Shown: piece after piece, positions 31,046 through 44,301 of the stretch
Layout: the number at the start of each line of letters is the position of its first letter
Position numbering within the stretch: position 1 is the stretch's first letter
Source of the DNA: Hybos culiciformis
Lineage: Eukaryota; Arthropoda; Insecta; Diptera; Hybotidae
Reading direction: 5' to 3'
Length of the DNA: 64,000 nt
Assembly (NCBI GenBank): GCA_964007475.1
Contig: OZ023273.1
Coordinates: 75,358,024-75,422,023, forward strand
Notes under the pieces: generated by a model
What the model was told of the DNA's origin: nothing
The model's database searches: none
The model's input: only the letters and a program-made list of their open reading frames with translations
Made by a program: the position numbers and the translations under genes

Positions 31046-33921
31046 GGCTTCTAAATGTTTTTTATCAAAATGTGCATGGTCTTAGGACAAAAACAAATTG
31101 TTTGTTCACTTCTACATGTAATTCTGACTATGATATTTTGATATTGACGGAAACTTGGTTAAATAACGATTTTACTGACTCGGAAATGGTTTCTCCGTCA
31201 TATAATCTATACAGACGCGATCGTCATCAGGGTAGTGATGCAACTACAGTTGGTGGTGGAGTTGCAGTGGCTGTGAAAGGCTGCTTTGATTCTGAGAGAA
31301 TTTTGATTCCTGCTGATGATTTAGAAATTTTATGTGTTAAGGGTAAGCTTTACAATTTTTATTTGTATATTTTATCTGTTTATTTACCACCTAAAACAGG
31401 TGATGCTAGGAAAAATTTACACATTAGCTTGATTAACTCACTTGATTTTTTTAGTGATATTATTTCTGACTCGGATAGAGTTTTGTTTTTGGGAGATTTC
31501 AACTTGTCTGCGACTGCTTGGCTCGTTGATCGTGAATGCGACTGTTTATATCCTACTTCTTCATGTTCAGTTGAATCCATCTTAACTGATCATTTGTTGT
31601 CACTCAATTTTGAACAAAATTCTTCAATTAAAAATGTGAATGGTAAACAATTAGATCTCGTTTTTTCTATAAATTTGTCTTCTATTTTAATTACTCATTG
31701 TGCAGATTCACTGCTGCCGGAGGAAAACCACCATCCTTCTCTTCTTATTAGTCTAGATATTGATCATTCTTCAGATGAATTAATGCTGGAAAACAATTAT
31801 TCCTTTAATTTCAGTAAAGCCGATTATGTGGGAATGAATAACTCTCTCAGTCTTTTAGATTGGAGTTTTTTACATTCTCAAAACATGGAACAGGCTACTA
31901 AAGAATTCTACTCTATTATTTTCAAATTGTTTATTGAGTACGTACCATTCAAATCTAATCGCATTCGAAATTTCTGCCCGCCGTGGTATACTGATGAGTT
32001 AAGATCTCTCAGAAACAAGCGTAATATGTTATGGAAAGCATATTGTAGTGATAGGAGTGAATGTACACTTGGTCAATACTTGTATATAAAGGAGGATTTT
32101 CGAAGGCTTTCTATTAACTGCCATTCCAACTATTTGCTAAATCTGGAAAATAATCTCAAGTTAGATCCAAAACAATTCTGGAACTTTGTTAACTTAAAAA
32201 AAGGTTCTTCTTCATATCCAACAACTCTTCATTACAATGATGTCAGTAGTGACAATAATTATATTATTGCTAATCTCTTCGCTGATTTCTTCAAATCTTC
32301 TTTTGAGGCCGTCCCTACTTCGGGTTCGCCTCAAGTTGACTCTGTCAACTCATATTCTTTTCTTTCAAATTTTAATTCGTATATATCTAAAACTGAAATC
32401 TCCAAACATATTCAGAAATTAAAAAAATCAAACACAGTAGGACCAGATGGTATTCCTACCGTTTTCTTGATGGAATGTGTGGATAAATTAATTGAACCAC
32501 TTTATATTCTATTTAATATGTCTATTTCTTCATGTTGCTTCCCTAATATTTGGAAAATATCCTATATTATTCCACTTCATAAAAAATCCAATAAAGCACA
32601 TATTCAGAATTATAGGCCTATCGCCCGACTATCTTCCTTGCCTAAACTATTTGAGTCAATTATTTCTGACAACCTTCAATTTTTCATCAAGCCTATTATT
32701 TCTGATAGACAACATGGTTTCGTTCGTGGGAAGTCAACTACCACTAACCTTTTAGACTTTACGTCTTTTTGTAATAGTAAATTTCTTTCCGGAAATTATG
32801 TCGACTGTATTTTCACAGATTTTTCGAAAGCCTTTGACAAATTATGCCACAAAACCCTAATTTGTAAATTGGACAAAATGGGTTTTCATTCAGCTTTTGT
32901 TAATTGGATTTATGATTACTTATCTAATCGTTATTATCAGGTTTCTTTTAATAACTTCTTATCAGCACCGTTTTTGGTGAATTGTGGTGTCCCACAAGGT
33001 AGCCATCTTGGTCCTATTTTCTTTATTTTATTTATAAATGATCTTCCAAATATACTAAAGTCATCCGAAGTTCTTATTTACGCAGATGATGCCAAAATTT
33101 TCAAGTCCATATCTTGTTATTCTGATTGCATTGACTTGCAAAATGATGTTGAATCATTTAGCAATTGGTGTACCTCAAACAATCTTCATTTAAACGTTAA
33201 TAAGTGTCACTCAATGTCATTCTTTAGAAAGAAAAACATTTTTGATTTTCAATACAGTGTTGGATCTTCTTCTTTAACAAGAGAAGTAGAGACCACTGAT
33301 CTCGGAGTTTTGTTGGATGAAAAGTTGAATTTTGTTAAACATATCGATTTTGTTACAAGTAAGGCTCTGCGTGTTCTTGGTTTTATCAAGAGGCAATCTA
33401 AACAATTCAATGATCCATATGTTATGAAACTTTTATATTCTTCTTTTGTTCGACCCACTTTGGAATATTCTTGCCAAGTCTGGAATCCATTCTACGCAGT
33501 TCATATCTCTAGATTGGAATCGGTTCAAAAAAATTTCCTTCGTTTCGCTTTAAGGCGACTCAATTGGCAGGATAATTTAAATTTACCTCCATACACTGAC
33601 AGACTTCAACTTCTAAATCTCCCAAGTCTGGAGAATAGAAGAGCTTATTTGTCGTTCAGCTTTATCCATAAAGTCATCGAAGGAAAAACGACAAGTAGCT
33701 GTTTAATGTCTAATTTATTTTTCAATGTGCCCTCAAGAAGTCTTAGAAATTTTGATGTCATTAGTATTCAATTTTCCAGAACCAATTATGGTCAATATAG
33801 CCCACTTAACTCCCTATTCAAAATTTATAACCGATATCATTTCCTTCTTCAGTTATACGTTTTCGAAAGTCCTTCTTTTAAAAGTAAATTTTATCATAAT
33901 TTTTTAATTAATTCGAACTAA
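31042..33921 (+). CDS. LINE-c ORF2: endonuclease and reverse transcriptase
   Basis: This 959-codon open frame overlaps the ORF1 stop. Endonuclease motifs are VFYQNVHGLRTK (Asn), LILTETWL (Glu), GGGVAVAVKG, VLFLGDFNLSA (Asp, Asn) and NHHPSLLISL (final His region). RT motifs are YRPIARLSSLPK, DCIFTDFSKAFDKLCH (first Asp), NCGVPQGSHLGPIFFILFINDL and LIYADDAKIF (YADD). The C-terminus contains EYSCQVWNP and a natural stop. All catalytic motifs appear intact. The frame begins at TTG (31042); no in-frame ATG lies before the first catalytic Asn, so start may depend on re-initiation near the overlapping ORF1 stop. Confidence 0.88.
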
Positions 33922-34071
33922 GTGATACATTATTTAATAGTAAACACTGCTGCTTTGTATATATTCTTACTTCCATTATTAAATTGATTGTATATATATT
34001 TAGTTTTATTATAATTAAGTTGTATTGCTCGCTTGTATTAAGCATTTGAAATAAATAAATTCTTTTTCAAA

Positions 34072-34378
34072 TTCAAATATTTTACCACTTTCTCAAATTT
34101 CACCTATTCAAAATTCCAATTTTGAAACAAATTTACGTTTTACTAATTTAGAAAAACGATTGAATGATCTTACTAAAATTGTATCAGATTTAACATTTTC
34201 TAATCGTACTTCTCGATCACGATCTTCTAGTCGCGATTCTCGATCAAAATCTTCTTCTCGTAATCATACTCACACAGATTTTTGTTGGTATCATTATAAT
34301 TTTGGTAATAATGCAACAAAATGTAAAACACCTTGTAAATTTAATAATTCTACAAATTTAGATAGCTCAAAAAACTAA
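34072..34378 (+). pseudogene. Element C gag, C-terminal part
   Basis: After LINE-c the gag frame continues with LPLSQISPI and RLNDLTKIVSDLTFSNR, then an Arg/Ser-rich basic stretch (SRSRSSSRDSRSKSSSRN) and a single Cys/His motif (CWYHYNFGNNATKCKTPC), typical of CsRn1 gag ends. It stops at TAA 34376-34378, directly after a -1 slippery heptamer. Confidence 0.85.
34369..34375 (+). promoter_or_regulatory. Probable -1 ribosomal frameshift site (A AAA AAC)
   Basis: The gag codons are TCA AAA AAC followed by the TAA stop, so A_AAA_AAC is in the canonical X_XXY_YYZ phase. The pol frame is exactly -1 relative to gag and is open across the site. Programmed -1 shifting is therefore the likely route to Gag-Pol. 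A downstream stimulatory structure was not established. Confidence 0.75.
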
Positions 34379-36416
34379 TTGAGTCCCCATTATCAGTTAA
34401 ATCACATCGTTTATTTTTATACGATAAAGAAAATAATCTTCATTTTTTAATTGATACTGGGGCAGACATTTCCGTTATTCCCAACACTGTTTTTGGTCTT
34501 TTTAAAAAAAATCCTACTTTCGAATTATCTGCAGCAAATGGAACGATTATAAATACTTTTGGTACAAAACTTTTAAAAATTAATTTTAAACTTCGTCGTC
34601 CTTTTAACTTTGTTTTTACTTTAGCAGACGTTAAAAAACCAATTATTGGCGCTGATTTTTTATCTAAATTTGGCTTATCTGTTGATCTACAAAACAAAAA
34701 GTTAATAGATTCTCAAACATCTTTATCTATTAATTGTTTTTCAAAATTTGATTGTACTCCATCTCCCAAACTTTATTCTGTAAAAAATTCAAATTCTTTT
34801 TCTGACATTCTTAAAAAATTTCCCGAATTAATTTCTCCTCCTCAATTTGATAAACCCACTAAACACAATGTTAAACATCACATTTTAACTAAAGGTAATT
34901 TACCTTTTACTAAACCTAGAAGATTGGATTCAAAAAAATTTAACATTGCGAAAACAGAATTCGAACACATGTTACAAATGGGAATTTGTAGACCTTCATC
35001 TTCTCCAGTTTCATCAGCACTCCATATGGTCCCTAAGAATGATAATAACTGGAGACCTTGTGGTGACTATCGCCAATTAAATCTTGTTACAATTCCCGAT
35101 CGCTATCCTATTCAACACATTCAAAATTTCATTTTAAATTTACATGGTTGTTCAATATTTTCAAAAGTTGATCTAGTTAGAGCCTACCATAATATTCCCA
35201 TTGCAGAAGAAGACATTCATAAAACAGCTATTACTACTCCTTTCGGACTTTTTGAATTCCCGCGCATGCCTTTTGGTTTAAGAAATGCTGCTCAATCTTT
35301 CCAAAGATTTATGAATGAAGTTACTTTTGGTTTAGATTTTCTATACGTTTATTTAGATGATATTTTAATTTTTAGCAAATCTCATGAAGATCATAAACAA
35401 CATTTAAAATTATTGTTTCAAAGATTAGTAGATTATGGATTAACTATTCAACCTTCAAAATGTGTTTTTGGTGTAGAAGAACTTGACTTTCTCAGTCACA
35501 AAATTTCTCTTAATGGATACATCCCTTCAACAAATCGTGTTAAAATTATTTCAGAATTTCCTAAACCATCTTCAATAAAACATATTCAACAGTTTGTTGG
35601 AATGATTAATTATTATCACAGATTCATACCATCCTTAGCTCATTTACTTGCACCTATTTATGATCATCTCACAAAATTAACTAATCCAAAAAAATCTTCA
35701 AAAATTCCTTTTTCTTGGCCTGATTTTTGTGACATAAATTTCAATCAAATTAAACAGAAGCTTTCTGAAGCTTCTTTATTAATTTTTCCAATTGAAAATG
35801 AACCATTTATGTTAACTGTCGATGCTTCTAACGTAGCAATTGGAGCAGTCCTTCAACAAACTAACAATAAAAATAATTTACCTATTGCTTTCTTTTCAAA
35901 AAAACTTTCTGATACTGAAAAGAAATATTCCGCTTTTGATAGAGAACTTTTGGCTATTTATTTATCCATCAAACATTTTCGATCATTTTTAGAAGACAAT
36001 GATTTTACAGTTTATACAGATCATAAGCCCCTTATCTTTGCTTTATCATCCAAAACTGAACGCAGTCCACGCCAAGCACGCCATTTGGATTATATTGCTC
36101 AGTTTACTTCAGATATCCGTCATATTAAAGGTAAAGATAATATTATTGCTGACACTCTTTCCCGTATTGAAGATTCTCTAGATTCATCAGAAATTACTAC
36201 GTGTAAATTTGATCTTCTTACTATTGCTCAACAACAAATTTCTGATTCCGAACTTCAAAATCTATTAATTTCTCCTAAAAATAATTCAAAATTTATTCTT
36301 GATCAAATTACTTTATCAAATTCAAACACCAAACTATGGTGCGAAATTTCCTCAAATAAACCTCGACCATATATTCCATTATCTTTTCGTAAAATCATTT
36401 TTGATTCTTTGATATA
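34376..36416 (+). CDS. Element C pol: protease, reverse transcriptase, RNase H
   Basis: The frame is open from the slippery site. The protease has [13 protein letters not shown] and [14 protein letters not shown] has [41 protein letters not shown] (first Asp), [17 protein letters not shown] and [10 protein letters not shown] (YLDD). The connection includes [13 protein letters not shown]. RNase H has [42 protein letters not shown] and IIADTLSRI. All catalytic residues are seen. An extra base near 36411 ends the frame before integrase. Otherwise it looks intact, consistent with the near-identical LTRs. Confidence 0.9.
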
Positions 36417-37432
36417 ACTTATCTCATCCTAGTATTCGTGCTACTCGAAAAATTATTACATCTAAATATTTTTGGCCTTTTATGAATCTTAATATTAATG
36501 AGTGGTCTAAAAATTGTTTAAATTGCCAGAAAGCTAAAATCTATCGTCACACTAAACCACTTTCAGGTGCATTTCCACTTCCTTCAGGTAGATTTCAGAA
36601 TATCCATATGGATATTGTTGGCCCTCTACCTCCATCAAAAGGATGTTCATACATTTTAACAATTGTTGATCGATATACTCGCTGGCCTGAAGCTTATCCC
36701 ATTCCTGATATGAGTGCTACTACTATTGCTTCTACATTTTTTAACCAGTATATTTCCCGTTTTGGCGTTCCATTATCTTTAACAACTGATCAAGGTAGAC
36801 AATTTGAATCAAAATTATTTACAGAATTATCTAAATTTTTAGGTACTCATAAAATTCGAACTACAACTTATCACCCTAAATCAAATGGTTTAGTTGAACG
36901 TTTTCATCGCCAACTTAAAACATCTTTAATAGCTCGTTGTAATACTATTAACTGGCATGATGAAATTTTTATTGTTCTTCTAGGTTTTAGAACCGCGATT
37001 AAAGAAGATATTAAATATTCATCTGCTGAATTAGTTTATGGAGAAAATATTCGTGTTCCTAGTGAATTTTTCGTTTCAAATACTTCTCAACCTTTAGATC
37101 ATTCACAATTAATTTCACAATTACGTTCAAATTTTAAGCAAATTCGTCCGGTTCCAACTAGACATAAATCATATGAAAATTTTTATATTCCAAATGATTT
37201 ACTCTCAAGTAAATTTGTGTTTGTGAAATCATTTAACAAAAAAATTTTAAATCCTCCTTACGAAGGTCCGTTCGAAGTTCTTCAACGTTTCGACAAATTT
37301 TTCAAAATTAATTTCAATGGTAAAATTAAACATATTTCGATCGATCATTTAAAACCAGCACATGTTTCACCTTCATTACAACATTCACTGCCATCTACAA
37401 TACCTACTCGTAATGTTTCTTTTTCCTTATAA
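36417..37432 (+). CDS. Element C integrase
   Basis: The zinc domain reads LSHPSIRATRK, YFWPFMN and CLNCQKAK. The first His of the HHCC set falls at the frameshift and reads as Tyr. The catalytic core has HMDIVGPLPPSKG (Asp), LTTDQGRQFESKLF (Asp) and SNGLVERFHRQLK (Glu). After it come LVYGENIRVPSEFF and a C-terminal GPFEVLQRFDKFFKIN and IDHLKPAH, a gypsy-type SH3-like tail. The open piece from the internal ATG at 36482 has 316 codons. Functional only if the frameshift upstream is an error or suppressed. Confidence 0.88.
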
Positions 37433-37441
37433 TTTTTAATC

Positions 37442-37455
37442 TGGAAGGGGGGTAT
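37442..37455 (+). other. Element C polypurine tract
   Basis: GGAAGGGGGGTAT lies directly before the 3' LTR and would prime plus-strand DNA synthesis. Confidence 0.8.
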
Positions 37456-37808
37456 TGTAGTGGTTCATAGCATTTTCATATAAAATAGATACATCAAGTT
37501 TTCATTATTAAAAATGTAAATTATAAATTTAGATTTTTAATTCAGTTATTATTCTAGTTCTCATGGAGAAACAACTTTAAATATTATTCATTATTAAAAA
37601 TTATAAAATAAAATCTCAACTAAAAAAATAGATTCTTAATTCAAATATTATAAATTTTATAAAATAATTTTAAATTCTTTTTTTATTAAAAATAATTTTA
37701 TTTACTTTAATTTATATTTCAAAATATTATAAAATAAATATAATTTAATTCTATTTCAAAATAATGGTTTTAATTTTAAAAAAAAATTAAATAATATCAA
37801 CCGTTATA
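37456..37808 (+). repeat. Element C 3' LTR
   Basis: This 353-bp LTR is identical to the 5' LTR (with the MITE removed) except for one base. It is an uninterrupted copy and therefore shows the empty site of the MITE. Confidence 0.93.
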
Positions 37809-37894
37809 ATAGTATAAAAAAGAATCCAAATTGAATCTGAACGCTTAAAGTAAATTACGAATTTATTAAAAAAAAAACAACTAAAAGAAGTTTC

Positions 37895-39057
37895 CAATTA
37901 AATAGGCCACTTAAAATTTTCGAGTCGAAAATGATGATCATCATACTACCGCTGAGCACACAGTACTTGAAAATCTGCCTGTGAATATGATCACCAATTT
38001 TCCACTTGATAAAATGCATATGGTTGACGAGGGCGTGGTTAAAAAAATATTGATAGCATTTACTGGAAAAGTTAATCCACAAAAACTAAGACCTAGAACA
38101 ATAATGGAATTAAATAAGCATATTGATAGTTGTGTCCCTTTCATGCCAATAGAATTTCAAAGAAAACCAAGAAATTTGAAATACGTGCTCAAAATGAAAG
38201 CCACTGAGCTTAGGTGATACAGTTTATATATTTTTTTCTTCATTCTTTATGAAATTGTTTTGATTTTTTTAGAAGTTTCTTGAATTATGTCGGACCAGCT
38301 GTTCTTGAATATGTGGTGCCAAAAGAAACTTATAATCATTTTATGAGTCTATCGTTAGCAATAAGAATCCTGTCTTCACCATCTCTTCATTTAATATATA
38401 ATAGATATGCCAACAGCTTATTAACATCATTCGTAGAAGAATTTCCTAAAATATACGGGGTTGAAAATGTAACGTACAACGTTCATGGATTGATTCACTT
38501 GGCTTCTGATGTCAAAAATCATGGGCCACTGGACAGTTACAGTTGTTACATGTTTGAGGCTTATATAAAAACTTTAAAAAAATTGATCAATGCACAAAAT
38601 AGACCCGTTGAACAAATTTACAACAGAATACAGGAAAAATCCAAAATAGTATTTCGAAAATTAAGTGAACGTATTATCTCAAACAATGATGAAATAAAAT
38701 TCAATTTAAGCGATAAATTATACGCCAAAAACATTTATTTGAAAGCGGAAATATCTAATTGCATCATACGTGCCGATAAAATTGCAGATAATTGCGTTTT
38801 ACTAAAAAACAAAGAAGAATTAGCAGTTATCAGAGTAAAATACTTTGAGAAAAATGAAAATAACATTCTGATATTTGGTGAAAATTAAACCATTAAGTAA
38901 TAAATCAGTCCTAAAAGAATTTAGTTTATTAATAGGGAACTTTGAAAACAAGCTAAGAAAATATCAGTCCAATACATTTTACTGCAAAATGTTTATAGTG
39001 CCATATAAGTTGTACAACTGTAAATGGTTTGTATGTCCTCTAATACACCAACAATGA
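37895..39057 (+). pseudogene. CACTA/EnSpm-like transposase, C-terminal half
   Basis: Exon 1 (about 37915-38215) contains HTVLENLPVNMITNFPLDKMHMVDEG and EFQRKPRNLKYVLKMKATELR. A GT-AG intron (38215-38271) leads to SFLNYVGPAVLEYVVP, LAIRILSSPSLHLIY, FPKIYGVENVTYNVHGLIHLA and a CYMFEAYIKTLKKLI segment. These match animal EnSpm/CACTA-like transposases. A 1-nt shift near 38880 moves the final KIKPLSNKSVL...KWFVCPLIHQQ into another frame. The N-terminal half (upstream catalytic region) is missing; nothing matching lies upstream. Terminal repeats were not found. Confidence 0.8.
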
Positions 39058-39329
39058 ATTTAGTTACGATCATTTCACATTTCTATGAGCTATATATTTT
39101 TAAAAAGAAATGAAAAGTAAACACACATATTTATATATTTAAAAAAAAAAACAAAAAATAAAATAGAATTCATTCTTAAAATAACCATAACGTAATTAAA
39201 AATAAAAATTTGAAGATATATGTACTTATGTAGATAATTTAAAAATTAAAAAATATAATAAAATTAATTTTTAATATTATAAATAATTTCATTTAATTAT
39301 AATATATTATTCTTTTAATGAAATTATTT

Positions 39330-40538
39330 TTAGTTTGTTGGATCTAACACGATCACATCACAGGTATGTTGCATTTGATACCGAAACTCAATTAATGACG
39401 ATTTAACTGCTGCAGCTGTATTTTCCTTATGCTTAAATTCACTAGCGGTTTCAGTTAGTGCTTTAATCAATAAATGTGTTGACATTAATTTTTTTAACGA
39501 CATTTTTCGATTTACGCCAATATAATTAACTTTCTGCTGCACCTCAATAGAATAAACAACTTCAATAAATGTAGCTGTTATTTGTTTCAAATTTTGTTCA
39601 TTTATTCTTTTTGTTTTCATATAATTCATCTAAAAAAATCAAAAATCAAAATAATAAATTGTTTAAAAGTTCAGTGTAATTACTTACAAAATCCTGTTTT
39701 TCGTCTTCATTTACCAAAAACATTTCAAATGAATTTAGTTCATCAACATTTTTGTGAGGCAATAAGCTTTTGCACTTGAAGTCCGTGATTGGACAGTTTT
39801 GTCACTAGCGATGTTCGAAACTAATTTATTTACTTGATTTTTTGTGTATGTTAAGTCTTTTTGAAGATTTTCAACTAGTGAGGTTAAATTTGTTAAGTAA
39901 TCAAAAGAAACTAAAGTGTACTGATCATTCGTTTTCAATTCATCTGTTGCAATTTGAACAATTTTTTCTTGAATAATGTCTTCTTGTGGTGGTTCTTGCA
40001 ATACAATATTTATTTCATCTTGAATGAGCTCCGATTTTCTTGGTGACATAATAATTGGAATATCTTTCAGTGGATCGAACACTACACTGAAACTTTCGTT
40101 TGAGCTATCGTATTCAAAATTAGTTTTTTTCAGAAAAATTTTTTTTTCAATTAAATCATCTTGCGATAAAAAGTCGTCGGTTTCAATATCCGTTTTATTG
40201 AGTTTTAAAATTTCTTTTAGAGCAGTTTCTGCTACTCCATATGTATCTACAATCAAAAAGGTTAACGTGGATTTTATTTTAAAGTAGATGCACAAATTTG
40301 TCTTACCAAAAGTTTTTGATGTGATTTGTTTCACATTATAAAATTTCCAATTTTTCTTTGGATTTTTATTTTTTTTTATGAATTTTACTGCCTCTCTATG
40401 CCACTGAACCTGAAATAAATTTATTAATAAAAAAAGCTGATTATAAAAATTTCGAGTTTCCTACCCGACCCAATGTTCAGGAATAATTTCTAATGTGGTT
40501 TGTTTATTTTCATTAAATTCGTAAATTTTGAAACTCAT
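39330..40538 (-). pseudogene. DUF4806-type protein of a CACTA-like element
   Basis: The minus gene likely begins MSFKIYEFNENKQTTLEIIPEHW (ATG at 40538). Exon 2 includes VQWHREAVKFIKKNKNPKKNWKFYNVK. After a further intron comes DTYGVAETALKEIL, an acidic linker, and a coiled-coil-like stretch (TNLTSLVENLQKDLTYTKNQVNKLVS). The last ORF (39330-39629) carries INYIGVNRKMSLKKLM-like sequence of DUF4806, a domain common in insect transposon-linked proteins. Splice sites are approximate, and a frame problem exists at the first junction. It converges on the CACTA transposase, its likely partner. Confidence 0.6.
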
Positions 40539-40559
40539 TTTTTTTAAATAAACTTTTAT

Positions 40560-43500
40560 TTTTTTAAGTTTAATAAATTCAAATTCAAATTTCCTTGCTG
40601 TTTTTATTTTTATTTAAAAAAAAATAAGACTAGTAAGCCGTGAATTTGATTAACTCAGCTAAACTTCAAAAACAAATAGTTTTACGACTGATTGCAAAAT
40701 TTTAAATCAAAAGTCGAAAAGTAGAAATATTATTTTTAATTGTAAGATATTTAAAAAAAAACATTTAACTTTCAGAATCAATATTTTAAACATCGGTTCT
40801 TATACCAATATTATTTTGCTAAATAAAAAAAAAATCGCCGGTGGGTGATCGCACCATTTGAAAAAACATATATTTTTCGGGAGAGGAAAATTATTTAATT
40901 TATGTACACAAATTGATTTTATTTTATTTTTTTTAACTCAAAAGCGCCAGCCGCCTATTATTTCAGGTCACTAAGAACTACGTAAGCCGAATTTTTTTTC
41001 TTTTAATTTGCGAATTACTACAAAATTGCTTGTTGATAAATAAATTGATCTAATATTTTCCAAGTTTAACATTAAAATTATGGTTATTGGTTACTTTGAT
41101 TTAAATATAGATAACGCTTTCTTTACCTGTAACTAGAATCCTTAAAAATTTTAAATAGAATTGATAAAATAGTTATTTTAGGTTGTCAGTAAATGGTTTT
41201 TTAAATATTTATTCATTTTTTAAGTAAATAAATTTAATTTAAAATTTTATTTCCATTATATGTATTAACACTGGCGAGTTATGAATCAATTAATGCGCTT
41301 GTTTGTTATATCGTGTACGCCTGATTTGTCTTTTTTATTTGTCATCACAAAAAACCTTGAATAGATTTTTAAAAAATGATAGACCTGTAAATATTTTCAA
41401 AACCTGGGAAAAAAAATTTAATTTTTGTATTAAGAAATATAATAAAGAACTGCATCGAATTTTAGGCTATAAAATTTAAAAGTTAAGTAAATATATTTCG
41501 ATATAAAAAATTATATCGTTCAACAGTTGAAATTCTTCAAAAATGAAGACTATCCTTTAATGTATTTCTTTTAAATTATTTTAAAGAAAACTAGAAAAAT
41601 ATTTTTATCGATTCACAAAGTTTTTGGACGTTTTCTGGTTATATCGAAATTTAACTAAACTTTTATTGCAATCTTTTAAAGACGATGCAATAAATATAAA
41701 GATTTTTCTTTAAAGAAAGTTTCAACGAAATATGATAAATATTTTTATAGTTAATTAACGTTTGTTAAATAATTTTAAATATTATTATAGAAGTGTAAAA
41801 CATATTCTATATATCGATTTTTCTGCCCAATTCGGTGCAAGACTTTTAAATATTCTTCAAGAAATATAAAGAATGGTTGATCGGGGAGTATGTTTGTATG
41901 TTTCGCTTTATAAAATATTATTTAAATTTGATTAAAAAGATTGTTCCTTTAAAAGGAAAAAAAAATTCAAATTACGTATCACACCTCGTACGAAAGCTAG
42001 GTAAATATCAAACAATTTTACGATACCATTATATATAAAAACTTGTAATATTTATTGTAGATTAAAATTTTGAAATTTTATATTTAATCGAAAAAATTTT
42101 TAAATTAAATTATACGGTACGAATTAATTATGATTGTGCTAAAATTTATTTAGGACTTTGTAACTTTTTTAATTTTTTATTTATTTTTTTTTTGATATTT
42201 TATATTAATATGATTTAACTAAAATGTTTTCAATTTAAAAAAAAATTTTCAACAATAAAATTTTTGTTTCAATTAAGTTATACGTATAGCAACTACATTG
42301 AAACATAATATTAAATGTAGGTATATAGATGTTTTCGCAGAAACAATTTCATATAATATGTTGAATTTAATTTAAATTTAATTTAATTAAATATGTTTTA
42401 TAAAAATTTATTTAATAGTAGTAATATTTTGTCTGACCTCAGAATAAAAATTTCTGTTAATAATGTTGCTGCCGCTTTGCTGTTGATTCTACTGTTGCTG
42501 TTATGATATTCTCCAATTTTTATTGTTGCTGTTATGATATTCTCCAATTTTTATTGCTGTTACTTTTGACATGTTAAAAAAATTTACTGTTGATCGTTTG
42601 TCATCTAAAAATAACAGAAAAACGAAAAAATTCTGTTAGAATTTTTGTAAATTTGATTCTAAAAATATTTTTTCTTATTATTTTTTTTTTTTTTATAAAT
42701 TTATTTTCAGAGATTTTGTTTTATAAAATTTTTCAAATTTCACTTATGGTTCAATTTTTTTTTTTTCTCTGATTTTATTAACTTTCAGTGTTTTTTTATA
42801 AAATTTTTCAAATTTCACTTATGGTTCAATTTTTTTTTTTTCTCTGATTTTATTAACTTTCAGTGTTTTAAATTTTTTTTTTTTTTTTAATTTTCGAATA
42901 ATTTTCAGAGATTTTCATTTTTTTTTTTTTTTTAATATTTCACTTATAGTTTAATTTTTTTTTCTCTGATTTAATTCACTCTTAGTTTTATTTTATTTCT
43001 ATTTATTTATTTATTTTTTGTAATAAATAATTATTTTAATATATTTCACAAAACAAATTTTAATTAGGAATATTTTTTTTCAAATTTTTTTTTTGTTAAG
43101 TTTGGTAAAAAAAAATTTTTTATTTGTATTCTTATTTGTATTTATTTTATTTGTATTGGTATTCGTTGAATTATGACATAATTTTAAAAGTTAATTCAAG
43201 GTTGGTTTTTTTTTTATTTTTATTTTTTGTGAAAGTTGGTTTTCTAAATTTCCCTCCTTTTTCACCTATTGTCTATTTTTTTCGATTTTATTATATTATT
43301 ATAATTTTTTTTTGAGTAAAAAAAAGAACTTTTAACAAAAAAATTTTTTTGCTTTTTTTTTATTTTTTTATTTTCAGCATAAATTCAGTTATGTAGGTAT
43401 TTAGTTTATGTTTTATCTCTATAGATTATAAGTTTAAGATAAGTATTTTATTTAGAGAAGGTAAGTATTATTAATTAATTTTACAATTTCCACTACATTA

Positions 43501-44301
43501 AAATTTATTTATCTATTTTATTTTATCTATTTTAATTAATTTAATTTTAAACTTTCAACTTTTAACTATTATTATAATTTTTTTTTTTATATAGGTAAGT
43601 GTTTTTCAAATTTATTTTTATCTAGTGGTTTTCAAACTCTTGTTTTTCATTTTATTATTTTTATTTAAGGGGCTTTCAAACTTAAAAAAAATTCTCTTTT
43701 GACAAAAATAAAAATTTAATTGTTTGTAATAAAAAAATTTTCTATTATTATTTCACCGTTAGGGGTTTTCTAAAATGTTCATTGGAATGATTTTGAAATT
43801 TTTCAAAGTTATTTCAAAGTTATTTGAAAGGTATTTAAAAAATTTATGTTTTATAATTTGTCTTTTTGCTTTATTTCCATTGCTTTTTGTTTTTTGCCAT
43901 TTTAGTGTCCCTAATTTATGCAAAATTTTTCTCATTAAGGCACTTGACTTTAATTTTTTTTGTTTTTAGGTTTTTAATTCTATTTTTAAGGTAGGTAAGT
44001 ATTAATATAAGTTTTTATAATTAATTTTTTTTTTTTAGTTATTATTTTAAAGTATTTTTATTTTATTAATTATAAATAAAGATTTTCAAAAAAAAAAATT
44101 TATTTTTGAAGCATTTAAAACATTTTCATATTTTTTACAGTTTACGGCACAGTTTATTTCATTTTTTTTATTTTTTTACATTTTTTTTTTTCACTTTTAT
44201 TTTTATTTTTTTTTTTTTTAATTATAATTTATTTCACATTTTATTTATGTAATTTGTAACAAAACTTTTAATTTAAAAAAATTCTTTTGTAAGGGTCGGC
44301 A
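40560..44301. other. Long AT-rich region, no convincing gene
   Basis: The only ORFs are short, Phe/Leu-rich products of T-runs. Two local duplications are seen: about 31 bp around TGTTATGATATTCTCC (42498 and 42531) and about 75 bp around CACTTATGGTTCAATTT (42719-42791 and 42795-42866). Branches of AGGTAAGT-like words occur at 43456, 43594 and 43990. It is presumably leader of element B plus unrecognised insertions. Confidence 0.55.

Noticed and set aside
37855..38144. Minus ORFs opposite the CACTA-like exon
   Set aside because: The plus strand shows a family match and splice sites; the minus ORFs do not.
40590..44300. Several Phe-rich plus ORFs (42590, 43124, 43775)
   Set aside because: They are composed of T-run translations without domains or conserved motifs.
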